Shown here in pieces: positions 25,334-34,073 of a DNA stretch of 38,633 nucleotides (the first letter of the stretch is position 1; every line of letters begins with the position of its first letter). A program made the translations under genes and the position numbers. The DNA is from DAXETY01 sp051155755 (GTDB lineage: Bacteria; Desulfobacterota; Desulfobacteria; Desulfobacterales; SG8-13). Under the pieces are notes generated by a model. That model ran no database searches. It was given only the letters and a program-made list of their open reading frames with translations, and had not been told where the DNA came from. The stretch lies in the NCBI GenBank assembly GCA_051155755.1, contig DAXETY010000074.1:1-38633 (forward strand), written 5' to 3'.

Positions 25334-25618
25334 TATTTTAGTTTTCACATGGTGGGAGTCGAGGCCGCCCACAACAAAGTCCTCTTTGAAATCGTCAAGC
25401 TGCCGGTAAACCGCGCCCACAATCACCTCGGCTTCATGACGGAAGCACCGCGCATTTCTGGAGCGGGCCGTGGAAACCGCTTCCAACATCACAGCGGCCA
25501 TCGCCCCGGGCGACCGCCGGGGCGCCAACCATGAAATGCACCGGCACTGGAACATCGTCAACTGGAAACTCGCCGGTAATTTCCCGGGGCCGATCGATTC
25601 GCACCACTTCTCGCGCTG
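25334..25618 (+). pseudogene. Decayed C-terminal fragment of a GntR/FCD regulator
   Basis: Two plus-strand frames together match the C-terminal part of the intact regulator at 25803-26597. Frame one reads FSFHMVGVEAAHNKVLFEIV and RAHNHLGFMTEAPRIS; the intact protein has FAFHLAVAEAANNPAILEIV and QSHAHTGFMNRALGIS. After a frameshift near 25445-25460, the next frame reads ERAVETASNITAAIAPGDRR and MHRHWNIVNWKL, against EKCVQTAKTVVYHIKRGDGP and MRKHLNVVNHEL. The DNA-binding half is missing. It appears to be the remnant of a duplicated or replaced regulator. The rest of the 25325-25802 gap shows nothing else. Confidence 0.8.
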
Positions 25619-25802
25619 AAATTGACCTCCGGTCGCACGCCCCAAAAATTTCCCACCGTTTGCACCTCTTGTGCGGCAGCAAAAAAAAATCATGTTGACA
25701 GGTATTGAATTCATGCGTTACGGAGAGCATGAGTCCATGAGTTCATGCGTTCAGAACTGTTTGGCAATGATTCGATAACCATTCGGAAAAGGAAATTGCC
25801 CA

Positions 25803-26597
25803 TTGGATCGCAAGCCGATTTCAGAGCATTCGTTTCACGTCGACGCCATTCAGGTCCATTCGGCCCCGGAGGCTTTGGCCGAACAGATCATCGGACAAAT
25901 TCGGAATGGAAAACTGCTCCCCGGCACCTGCCTGCCGTCCCAGCGGGAGTTGGCCCGGGCATTCCAGGTGGGGCTGGGTACGGTTCGGGAAGCGGTGAAA
26001 ATTCTGCACGTCACGGGATATCTGAACGTCGTGCCCGGAAGAGGCACGTTTGTTGCCGAAGATGGATTGACGCAATCCCGGGCGCCTTCGACCTTCGATC
26101 GGGTCATGGAGGCGGTTTCCCTGTCGGAATTGATGAAAGCCCGCGAAATTATCGAAAGCGGTGCGGCGCAGATGGCGGCCGAGCAGGCGGATGCCGAAAA
26201 TATCGAACGTCTCAAGGAAGTGGTCGCGGCGATGTCTACCGAGCCTGAATCCATCGAAAACTACTATAATAATGATTTTGCCTTTCATCTGGCGGTGGCC
26301 GAGGCCGCCAACAATCCGGCCATTTTAGAGATCGTAAAGCGACTGGTGGATCAATCGCATGCACATACCGGATTTATGAATCGAGCACTGGGCATCTCGA
26401 TGCCGGCCAATATCGAGAAATGTGTGCAGACCGCCAAAACGGTGGTTTACCATATCAAGCGCGGTGATGGTCCCAAAGCCGCGCAAGCCATGCGCAAGCA
26501 TCTGAATGTGGTCAATCACGAACTTCGCAAGGAATTTGTCACCGGAAGCTCGGATCGCGGACTGAAGCCGAGCGATGCGGACACCGAACGCAAATAA
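25803..26597 (+). CDS. GntR-family regulator, FCD (FadR) subfamily
   Basis: The 264-residue protein has an N-terminal winged helix (about 20-88; LAEQIIGQIRNGKLLPGTCL, SQRELARAFQVGLGTVREAV, then the wing VVPGRGTFVAED) and a C-terminal all-helical FCD ligand domain (about 105-245; KAREIIESGAAQMAAEQA, FAFHLAVAEAANN, MRKHLNVV). FCD proteins bind small organic acids or amino acids through a metal site. It precedes the second MttB gene by 77 bases and putA, so it probably controls their use; proline, a betaine or a breakdown product would be the effector by inference. The start is TTG 25803 with AAGGAAA upstream. A degraded relative lies immediately upstream. Confidence 0.92.
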   Translation: MDRKPISEHSFHVDAIQVHSAPEALAEQIIGQIRNGKLLPGTCLPSQRELARAFQVGLGTVREAVKILHVTGYLNVVPGRGTFVAEDGLTQSRAPSTFDRVMEAVSLSELMKAREIIESGAAQMAAEQADAENIERLKEVVAAMSTEPESIENYYNNDFAFHLAVAEAANNPAILEIVKRLVDQSHAHTGFMNRALGISMPANIEKCVQTAKTVVYHIKRGDGPKAAQAMRKHLNVVNHELRKEFVTGSSDRGLKPSDADTERK

Positions 26598-26674
26598 GTC
26601 CGATTCAAGTTTGCATCCGTCGGAATGCGCGGTGGAAGCCGGAACGAACGGGAAACAGGAGGCGAGTCAACTCC

Positions 26675-28087
26675 ATGCAGTCCAAACCCAGGCTCCAGGT
26701 GGTCGATGACGACCAGATTCGGCAGCTCCATGCCGCCACGGCGCAGGTGCTCGTAAAAACCGGGATCCGGATCACTCACGCCAAGGCCCGGGCGGTTTTT
26801 GCCGATGCCGGAGCCCGCGTCGAAACCGATCGCGTCTATATTCCGCGCGACATGCTCGAAGACGCCATCGAGAAGGCACCCTCGCGGGTGGTGCTTGGAA
26901 ACCGCGGCGGCGAGGCGGCCGTCATTCTGGAAGAAGACCGCAGCTGGTTCGGCGCCACTTTGGATGACATTTATTATTTCGACCCCGAGACCCACCAGCG
27001 GCGCCAGATGACCCTGGACGACTGCCGCAAAGTCGTGACGCTTTCCGATGCCCTTGCCAATTTCACCTGGGGCATGACCTTCGGCACGCTTTCGGATGTG
27101 CCGGCCCACCTGGCCGATCGTTACACGGCCAAGCAGGCCTTGACCTATTCGGAAAAACCCATCGTGGTTTCCAGCAACAATGTGGACAGTCTGCGCGATA
27201 TCCATGCCATGGCCCGGATCGTGTCGGCGAATGCAGATCGATTCCAAGCCGCAACGCCGATCGCCTCCTTTGTCACCACCATTTCACCGCTGGTGATTCC
27301 CGATCATGTCATCGAACAGATGATGTATTGCGCCGAGCACGGCATCCCCCAGGTTTGCTACAACGGCATTCAAACCGGCAGCACCGCACCGATGAGCTTC
27401 GCCGGTGCCATCGTGCAGGGCAACGCCGAAACGCTGGCAGGACTGGTGTACATTCAGCTGCTGCGGCCCGGCAGCCCGGTGGTCTTCGGCTCCTGTGCCT
27501 CCATCATGGACATGCGCAGCACCATTTTTTCGTTCGGCGCCGCGGAGATGAACCTGATGATTGCCGCCCAGGCCCAGATCGCGCGGCATTATGGCATCCC
27601 GTTTTACGGTACGGCCGGCTGTTCGGACGCCAAGCTGCCCGACGGGCAGGCTGCGGCCGAAGCGGTGTTTTCCTGTATGTCGTCCATGTTGACCGGCGCC
27701 AACCTGGTGCACGATGCCGGGCTGCTGGAATACGCCACCATGATATCGCCCGAACACATGGTGCTGGTCAACGAAGTGCTGTACATGGTGGGACAATTCG
27801 CGCGCGGCATTGCCGTCGACAGCGAGAGCCTCGCGCTGGATGTCATCGATCGCATCGGACCCGGCGGTCACTATCTCGACTGCGAGCATACCATGCGTCA
27901 TTTCCACGACGTGTGGTATTCGAATCTTTTCGACCGCAATACGTACTGGAAATGGCAGGAAAGCGGCGGCAAGGATCTGGCCGCGCGGTTGCAGGAACAG
28001 ACGCTGGAGCGGATGAGACATCAGCCGGCGCCGCTTCCCGCCGAGGCCGCGCGGGAACTGGATGAAATGGCCCGGCACTGGCAATAG
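26675..28087 (+). CDS. MttB-family methyltransferase, second copy, next to putA
   Basis: The 470-residue protein belongs to the MttB superfamily and is distantly similar along its length to the copy at 17568. Matching positions include VLVKTGIRITHAKARAV, WFGATLDDIYYFDPET, GIQTGSTAPMSFAGAIVQGN, YGTAGCSDAKLPDGQAAAEA and MLTGANLVHDAGLLEYA. No in-frame amber codon is present, so it is a non-pyrrolysine member that demethylates a quaternary amine onto a corrinoid protein. Because putA follows 38 bases later, proline betaine is an attractive substrate. ATG 26675 follows ACAGGAGGCG. The regulator just upstream probably controls it. Confidence 0.93.
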   Translation: MQSKPRLQVVDDDQIRQLHAATAQVLVKTGIRITHAKARAVFADAGARVETDRVYIPRDMLEDAIEKAPSRVVLGNRGGEAAVILEEDRSWFGATLDDIYYFDPETHQRRQMTLDDCRKVVTLSDALANFTWGMTFGTLSDVPAHLADRYTAKQALTYSEKPIVVSSNNVDSLRDIHAMARIVSANADRFQAATPIASFVTTISPLVIPDHVIEQMMYCAEHGIPQVCYNGIQTGSTAPMSFAGAIVQGNAETLAGLVYIQLLRPGSPVVFGSCASIMDMRSTIFSFGAAEMNLMIAAQAQIARHYGIPFYGTAGCSDAKLPDGQAAAEAVFSCMSSMLTGANLVHDAGLLEYATMISPEHMVLVNEVLYMVGQFARGIAVDSESLALDVIDRIGPGGHYLDCEHTMRHFHDVWYSNLFDRNTYWKWQESGGKDLAARLQEQTLERMRHQPAPLPAEAARELDEMARHWQ

Positions 28088-28125
28088 GCCGTCAACCGCA
28101 TCAGATTTTTAAGGAGTTGGTTTTT

Positions 28126-31100
28126 ATGGCATCCGAATTGGAGGAAAAAATTCGGCAAACCGGTCTGAAGCTCTACGAAGTCGCCGAGAAAAGCCGTCCG
28201 TCGCTGTTCAAAAAAGACTTTTGGACCGGCAAGGTCATGGACCTGTCCATGAAGAACGAAGCCTTTAAAAAGGAGATGTTTCGTTTCGTGGACGTGTTTC
28301 CCTACCTGCGCAGTCCCGAAGCCGTGGCCCGGCACATGCAGGAGTACTTCTGTAAGCCCGGGCAGGATTTTTCCAAAACCATGCAGTGGGGGATATCCAA
28401 AGTCAGGCCCGACTCGATGATGGCCAAGGTGGCCGCCAAGAGCATCGGAAAGAACATCGGCACCATGGGGCGGCAGTTTATCACCGGCGAGGACATCTTC
28501 GAAGCTGCCCGGGTCATGAAAAAGGGGCGCGACAAGGAAGGGGTGGCCTGGACGGTGAAGATCCTCAAGGAGGCGGTGACCTCCACCCAGGAGGAAGAAG
28601 AATTCCTGGCCAAGCAGCTCGAACTGATGGAACAGTACAGCCAAATCGTCCGGGACTGGCCCGCGCTGGGCACCGGCGTCAAAGGCGGCCTGGACTGGGG
28701 ATTTACCCCCCAGGTCAACATATCGCTGATGGCTTCGTGCCTGTATTCCCAGTACCTGCCCAAAAGCTGCGCCATGGATTATGCCATCGACCGGGCCAAG
28801 GAGCGGCTGCGGCCGGTCTACCGCAAGGCGCAGCAGCTCGAAGCTTACGTGCTGATGGACATGGAGCACCTGCCGGCCCGTCGTTTTACCCTGGAGTTGT
28901 TCAAAAGCATCAACTCGGAGCCGGAATTTCGCGACTGGCCCCACAAGGGCATTGCCTACCAGGCCTACATGAAAGATGCCGAGGCGCTGCTGGACGACCT
29001 GCTGACCTGGGCCCGACACAACGGGCAAGATTTCGGCATGCGGCTGGTCAAGGGCGCGTTCTGGGACGAAGAAGTCGTGATGGCCAGCCTGTTCAACTAT
29101 CCGGTGCCGGTGTTCACCAACAAACACCAGACCGACGCCGGCTTCGAGCGCTGCGCATGCAAAGCGCTGGAAAACCACCGTTGGGTGCAGCTCAAGTGCG
29201 CCTCCCACAACATCCGCACGGTGGCGGCGGTGATCGAGCGGGCCCGGCAGCTGAGGGTGCCCGACGACCGCCTGGAATTTCAGATGCTGCACGGCATGGC
29301 CGAAAACCTGCGCAAAGCCTGGAAGCGGCACGATCTGCGGCTGCGGCTCTATTCGCCGGTGGGCGAGATCGTGCCGGGCATGGCCTACCTGGTGCGCCGG
29401 CTGCTGGAAAACACCTCCAGTGAATCCTTTCTGCGCCAGAGTTTTGCCAACGGTGCCGCCAAGGAGAAGATGCTGACCGATCCGGCCGTGCTGGCGCAGG
29501 GCCCATCTTCGGCCGCCGACGCGCCGGCCCGATCGTCGGAATACGGCGAACTGGGCCCGTTTGCCAACGAACCGCCGGTCGACTGGGACACCGCTACCCA
29601 CGCGGCCTTCGTGGCCGCCCTGGAGAACACCCGGGAAGCATTTCCCCGCCAGATCGCTCCCATCGTGAACGGCGAACCGGTTGCCGGGACAGAACGAATC
29701 GTTTCCACCGATCCCAACCGCCCCCAGCGGGTGGTGGGGGCGGTGGCCGGTGCCGACGTGCAAACGGTGCAGCAGGCCGTGGCCGCCGCTGCCCGGGCTT
29801 TTCCGGACTGGGCGGCCACGGCACCCGAACAGCGTGCCGCGGTGCTTTTCCGCGCCGCCCGTCACGTCCGCGCCCAGCGCCACGAACTGGCCGCCCTGCT
29901 GGTCTATGAAAGCGGCAAGCCCTGGAACGAGGCCCAGGCGGATGTCGGCGAAGCAGTGGACTTTCTCGAGTTTTACGGACGCGAGATGATCCGTCTGGCA
30001 AAACCGCAGGTCGTGTCCCGGCTGCCCGGGGAATCCAGCACCCTGAGCTACATTCCGCGCGGGGTCGGTGCCGTCATCGCTCCGTGGAACTTCGCCCTGC
30101 CCATCTCCGTCGGCATGACCGCCGCGGCGATCGTCACCGGCAATACGGTGGTCTTCAAACCGGCCTCCGCAACAACGGTCATCGGTCAGGCAATCTACCG
30201 CATCTACGAAAAGGTCGGGTTGCCCAAAGGGGTGCTTCAGTTTGTGCCCGGCACCGGCGGCAAGATCGGCGATGCACTGGTCACCCACAAAGACGTCGCC
30301 TTTACGGCGTTTACCGGCAGCCGGGAGGTGGGACTTTCCATCATCGAAAAATCCGGCCGTACGCCCGAGGGCGCCCCTCAGGTGAAAAAAGTCATCGCCG
30401 AAATGGGCGGGAAAAATGCCATCATCGTCGACGCCGACGCCGATATCGACGCCGCCGTCGGGCCCATCGTGCAGTCGGTGTTCGGTTACATGGGCCAGAA
30501 GTGTTCGGCCGCCTCGCGGCTGATCGTGCTGGCAGAAAACTACGACCGGTTTCTGGAGCGGTTTAAAAGCGCGGTGGAAACCCTGATCGCCGGTCCGGCC
30601 GCCGATCCGCGCACCGACCTCGGCGCCGTGATCGATGCCGACGCACGCGAGCGCATCCTTGCCTACATCGAGCGCGGAAAATCCGAAGGTCGGCTTTTGA
30701 CCCAGGGCGACGGTGCAAGCGGCAGCGGCTACTTCGTGCCCCCCACCGTGTTTACCGACATCGCCCCGGACAGTCCCCTGGCCCGGGAGGAAATCTTCGG
30801 GCCGGTGGCGTGCGTGTTCAAGGTCAAAGATTTCGACGAAGCACTGCAATTGGCCAATGACAGTGAATACGCGCTGACCGGGGGCGTGTTTTCGCGCAGC
30901 CCGGCCAATATCGAACGCGCCTGCCGGGAGTTTATGGTGGGCAGTCTTTACATCAACCGCGGCACCACCGGCGCCATGATGAAGCGCCATCCGTTCGGCG
31001 GATTCAAGATGTCCGGGACGGGCGCCAAGGCCATGGGTCAGGATTACCTGCCCCGGTTCATGTTTGCCCGCACGATCGTCGAGAACACTTTCCGCAGCGG

Positions 31101-31134
31101 GTTTGCTCCGATGGACCCGGAACCGGCGCGTTAG
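28126..31134 (+). CDS. putA: Bifunctional proline dehydrogenase / L-glutamate-gamma-semialdehyde dehydrogenase
   Basis: The 1002-residue enzyme oxidises proline to pyrroline-5-carboxylate (FAD domain) and then glutamate semialdehyde to glutamate (NAD domain). The N-terminal proline dehydrogenase part (about 1-450) has RLVKGAFWDEE and the SPVGEIVPGMAYLVRRLLEN block from Tyr409. The C-terminal aldehyde dehydrogenase part (about 505-990) has APWNFALPISVGMTAAAIV, catalytic Glu759 (EMGGKNA) and Cys793 (GQKCSAAS). The ribbon-helix-helix DNA-binding domain of E. coli PutA is absent, consistent with control by the GntR gene upstream. ATG 28126 has AAGGAG 9 bases before; TTG 28117 is a less likely start. 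Confidence 0.95.
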   Translation: MASELEEKIRQTGLKLYEVAEKSRPSLFKKDFWTGKVMDLSMKNEAFKKEMFRFVDVFPYLRSPEAVARHMQEYFCKPGQDFSKTMQWGISKVRPDSMMAKVAAKSIGKNIGTMGRQFITGEDIFEAARVMKKGRDKEGVAWTVKILKEAVTSTQEEEEFLAKQLELMEQYSQIVRDWPALGTGVKGGLDWGFTPQVNISLMASCLYSQYLPKSCAMDYAIDRAKERLRPVYRKAQQLEAYVLMDMEHLPARRFTLELFKSINSEPEFRDWPHKGIAYQAYMKDAEALLDDLLTWARHNGQDFGMRLVKGAFWDEEVVMASLFNYPVPVFTNKHQTDAGFERCACKALENHRWVQLKCASHNIRTVAAVIERARQLRVPDDRLEFQMLHGMAENLRKAWKRHDLRLRLYSPVGEIVPGMAYLVRRLLENTSSESFLRQSFANGAAKEKMLTDPAVLAQGPSSAADAPARSSEYGELGPFANEPPVDWDTATHAAFVAALENTREAFPRQIAPIVNGEPVAGTERIVSTDPNRPQRVVGAVAGADVQTVQQAVAAAARAFPDWAATAPEQRAAVLFRAARHVRAQRHELAALLVYESGKPWNEAQADVGEAVDFLEFYGREMIRLAKPQVVSRLPGESSTLSYIPRGVGAVIAPWNFALPISVGMTAAAIVTGNTVVFKPASATTVIGQAIYRIYEKVGLPKGVLQFVPGTGGKIGDALVTHKDVAFTAFTGSREVGLSIIEKSGRTPEGAPQVKKVIAEMGGKNAIIVDADADIDAAVGPIVQSVFGYMGQKCSAASRLIVLAENYDRFLERFKSAVETLIAGPAADPRTDLGAVIDADARERILAYIERGKSEGRLLTQGDGASGSGYFVPPTVFTDIAPDSPLAREEIFGPVACVFKVKDFDEALQLANDSEYALTGGVFSRSPANIERACREFMVGSLYINRGTTGAMMKRHPFGGFKMSGTGAKAMGQDYLPRFMFARTIVENTFRSGFAPMDPEPAR

Positions 31135-31235
31135 CAATGTTCGATGGGGTTAGGCCGAAGCGCTACAAGGAAGACCGGTCGCTGCCGCAGCCGGAGGAAG
31201 CCTTGGCGCATTATTAAAAATTTGGAGAGAATACC

Positions 31236-31625
31236 GTGAACGTCCATTCACCCAAAGTTCTCGAAATGCTCGAGCAGCAGCGGCAATTTCACCGGGAGCA
31301 ATTGCGCCTGATCGAGCTTGCGATCACCGCCATCCAGGCGGATCGCAAAAACCGCGAAACATCGTCAACCAGGTCCACCGCCACGGTCAAAAAGCACCGC
31401 ATTCAATGGACCCGGGAGATCGGCCGTTTGCTGGAGGGATACACCGATTTCAGCATCCTGGATCTGCGAAACGACCTGGTCGAAAAGCGCGGTATCACAT
31501 CGGCCCGGACCATCCAGGGCCAGAACGTTATCAACAACACCCTGAATCGATTGCAAAAAAAAGGACGCATCCAGCGGATCGGCCTGGGAAGATACCGGGT
31601 CATCCAGGCACCCCAATCGGGTTGA
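31236..31625 (+). CDS. Small hypothetical protein, possible winged-helix
   Basis: The 129-residue product has an N-terminal amphipathic helix (VLEMLEQQRQFHREQLRLIE) that could form a coiled coil, a Ser/Thr-rich linker, and a C-terminal part (about 60-125) with the helix-helix-wing pattern SARTIQGQNVINNTLNRLQK and KGRIQRIGLGRYRVI. That end looks like a winged-helix DNA-binding domain, but I do not recognise a family. The start is GTG 31236 with TTGGAGAG upstream. It lies 101 bases after putA and before the ferredoxin-AOR pair, and might be a local regulator. Confidence 0.65.
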   Translation: MNVHSPKVLEMLEQQRQFHREQLRLIELAITAIQADRKNRETSSTRSTATVKKHRIQWTREIGRLLEGYTDFSILDLRNDLVEKRGITSARTIQGQNVINNTLNRLQKKGRIQRIGLGRYRVIQAPQSG

Positions 31626-31731
31626 CGGCGCTCATGGCGGGGTTGTGAATGGGGACTTTCCCGTTAGAATGCACCCAAGCGACTCGAATGATCTGCGAGC
31701 CTGTGCGAACGCAAGCCGAAAGGACCGTGAA

Positions 31732-32115
31732 GTGGAATTGAAAGCCATTCATGCAAACTGCTCCGGCTGCGGCACCTGTCGACTGGCCTGCGCCATGGAA
31801 AATCTGCGACGGGTCAACCCCAGCCTGGCGGTGCTGCGGATCGAAGGCCGGTTTCCGGCGCCGGGAGACTATCGCATTCATCTGTGCGATCAATGCGGAC
31901 AGTGTGCCGAGGCATGTCCGGTGGCGGCCATCCAGGCCGCTGAAGACGGCGTGTATCGAATCGACCCGGAGCTTTGCACGGGCTGCATGGAATGCCGGGA
32001 GGCCTGCCCATACGGTGTGATCGCCGAAGACACCCAAACCGCCATGGCCCTGAAATGCAATCTTTGCATGGCTTGCGTCGAATCCTGTCCGCGGGACGCG
32101 CTGTTTGTCGCTTAA
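31732..32115 (+). CDS. Polyferredoxin with four [4Fe-4S] motifs
   Basis: The 127-residue protein contains four cysteine sets: CSGCGTCRLAC, CDQCGQCAEACP, CTGCMECREACP and CNLCMACVESCP. These suit four [4Fe-4S] clusters, as in HycB-like and AOR-associated electron carriers. It probably takes electrons from the aldehyde oxidoreductase that starts 34 bases after its stop codon. The start is uncertain: GTG 31732 has AAAGGA 7 bases upstream and puts the first cluster near residue 8, while the frame is open back to GTG 31645. Confidence 0.88.
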   Translation: MELKAIHANCSGCGTCRLACAMENLRRVNPSLAVLRIEGRFPAPGDYRIHLCDQCGQCAEACPVAAIQAAEDGVYRIDPELCTGCMECREACPYGVIAEDTQTAMALKCNLCMACVESCPRDALFVA

Positions 32116-32149
32116 CCGAAAAGCCGATTCGGTCTCAGGAAGGAATGCA

Positions 32150-34054
32150 ATGACGTTATACGGATACGCGGGAACCATTTTGCGTGTGGACCTGACCCGA
32201 AACCGGGTGGACAAACAGCCGCTGCCCCCGGAGATGGCGCAGACTTATCTGGGCGGGCGCGGCTTCGTCGCGCGCATGCTCTATGACGAGATCCCCCCGG
32301 GCACCGATCCGGGAGGAGCGGACAATCTTTTCATTGCCGCCGTCGGTCCGCTGACCGGACATTTCCTGCCTGCCAGCGGCAAAACCCACTTCGGCACCAA
32401 ATCACCGGCCACCGGCGGATACGCCGACAGCAACATGGGCGGACATTTCGGCCCGGCACTCAAGTACGCCGGCTACGATGTGCTGGTGCTCAGCGGCAGG
32501 GCGCCCGAGCTCAGCCTCCTGGTGATCGAAGACGAGCGGGTGGCGGTTCGATCGGCGGCCGCCTACCAGGGACTGGGTTCGCTGGCCGCCGAGCGCCGCA
32601 TCAAGGACGACCTGGGCGAGGACTTCCAGGTTTTGACCATTGGGCCGGCGGGGGAGAATTGTGTGCGCTTTGCCTGCATTTCGCATGATTTCGGCCGGCA
32701 GGCCGGCCGGACCGGCATCGGCATGGTGTTGGGTGCCAAGAACATCAAGGCGATCGCCGTTAGGGGAACCGGCAGCCTTTCGGTGTTCGACATTGAAGGG
32801 GCCTATGCCAAGGGCAAGGAGGCCTTTGCCAAGGTGCGGGCCAAGCCGGGGTTCAAGGGCTGGACGCCCGAAGGAACCGCCGGGATCACCAACTGGGTCA
32901 ACCAGGTCGGCGTGTTTCCCACCCGCAATTTTCAGACCGCCTACGCCGAGCACTACCGGGACATCAACGGCAAGGCCGTCATCGAGCGGCTGAAAATCAC
33001 GGACAAGGGCTGTTCGCTGTGTCCGACCCCCTGCGGCAAATACGGCAAGACCACCACGACAAAAGGTCAGGCGCATGTGGAGGGGCCTGAATTTGAAACC
33101 ATCGCGTTGTTCGGCGGCAACTGCGTGCTCAAGCGCATCGAGGAAGTGGCCTACGCCAACTGGGTTTGCGACGAACTGGGTGTGGACACCATTTCCGCCG
33201 GCGTGGTGATTGCCTGGGCCATCGAGTGCTTCGAACGCGGACTGCTCACCGAGGCGCAGATCGGACGCGCCATCGCCTTTTCGGACCTGGATACGGTCGT
33301 TTATCTGCTGGAGAAAATTGCGGCGCGCGAAGGCATCGGCGACCTGCTGGCCGAAGGCGTAAAACGTGCCGCCCGGCGGGTTGGCCAAGGTTCCGAAGAC
33401 TTTGCCGTGCACGTCAAGGGCCTGGAGTGGACCGGCTACGAGTGCCGCAACGCCCCGTCCATGATGCTGGCCTATCTGACCTCCGACATCGGTGCCCACC
33501 ACGGCCGCGCCTGGGTGCTGGGTCACGATATCGCCGGTTCCTTTACCAGCGTCCACGACTTGATCGTGGCCGGCGGCGACGGCAAACAGCAACCCAAGGG
33601 GCTGGTCAACGAACAGTGTGCCCAATACGTCATCGAGAGCCAGCACGAGCGGCCCGTCTTCGACGCCCTGGGAACCTGCCGGCTGCAGCTCATGGAGTTG
33701 GGTTTCGAAGGAGTGCATTATGCCGAGCTCTACGGGCTGATCACCGGCCGTCCAAAAAGCTGGGAGGAACTGCTGGAAGTCTCCGAACGCATCTGGCACC
33801 TGACCCGGGCGTTCAACACCCGGGAGATCGAAGGCTTCGGCCGCAGCTGGGACTACCCGCCGCGGCGGCTTTGCGAGGATCCGGTGCGCACCGGACCCAA
33901 CCGGGGATACTGCATCCCCATGGAAGACATCGAGTTTCTGCTGGATGCTTACTACCGTGCCCGCGGATGGGATGAAAACGGAATTCCGACCCGGGAGACG
34001 CTCGCCCGCGTCGGTCTTTCCGATGTCGCTGCGGATTTGCTCGACAATCCATAG
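32150..34054 (+). CDS. Aldehyde:ferredoxin oxidoreductase (tungsten/molybdenum-pterin)
   Basis: The 634-residue enzyme belongs to the AOR family, which oxidises aldehydes to carboxylic acids with a tungstopterin and one [4Fe-4S] cluster, passing electrons to ferredoxin. The cluster ligands are visible as Cys288, Cys291 and Cys295 (CSLCPTPC), with the fourth at Cys510 in ALGTCRLQ. N-terminal GYAGTILRVDLT, LGGRGFVARML and KTHFGTKSPATGGYADSNMG are family hallmarks, as is IGPAGEN. The aldehyde is unknown. ATG 32150 follows AGGAAGGAA. It is paired with the polyferredoxin upstream, and a MDR oxidoreductase begins 19 bases downstream. Confidence 0.94.
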   Translation: MTLYGYAGTILRVDLTRNRVDKQPLPPEMAQTYLGGRGFVARMLYDEIPPGTDPGGADNLFIAAVGPLTGHFLPASGKTHFGTKSPATGGYADSNMGGHFGPALKYAGYDVLVLSGRAPELSLLVIEDERVAVRSAAAYQGLGSLAAERRIKDDLGEDFQVLTIGPAGENCVRFACISHDFGRQAGRTGIGMVLGAKNIKAIAVRGTGSLSVFDIEGAYAKGKEAFAKVRAKPGFKGWTPEGTAGITNWVNQVGVFPTRNFQTAYAEHYRDINGKAVIERLKITDKGCSLCPTPCGKYGKTTTTKGQAHVEGPEFETIALFGGNCVLKRIEEVAYANWVCDELGVDTISAGVVIAWAIECFERGLLTEAQIGRAIAFSDLDTVVYLLEKIAAREGIGDLLAEGVKRAARRVGQGSEDFAVHVKGLEWTGYECRNAPSMMLAYLTSDIGAHHGRAWVLGHDIAGSFTSVHDLIVAGGDGKQQPKGLVNEQCAQYVIESQHERPVFDALGTCRLQLMELGFEGVHYAELYGLITGRPKSWEELLEVSERIWHLTRAFNTREIEGFGRSWDYPPRRLCEDPVRTGPNRGYCIPMEDIEFLLDAYYRARGWDENGIPTRETLARVGLSDVAADLLDNP

Positions 34055-34073
34055 CGGCGGAGAGGAGAATACT

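Noticed and set aside
25313..25730. Minus-strand frames of 133 and 98 codons over the gap before the GntR gene
   Set aside because: The plus strand shows clear similarity to the adjacent FCD regulator, so these are antisense shadows of the pseudogene.
17568..28087. Pyrrolysine in the two MttB proteins
   Set aside because: Neither gene has an in-frame TAG, and both run uninterrupted at normal length.
28021..31137. A 1038-codon open frame on the minus strand opposite putA
   Set aside because: It is a shadow of the high-GC putA gene: the sequence is low-complexity (Gly, His, Asp, Pro rich) with no family motif, while the plus frame has intact PutA motifs.
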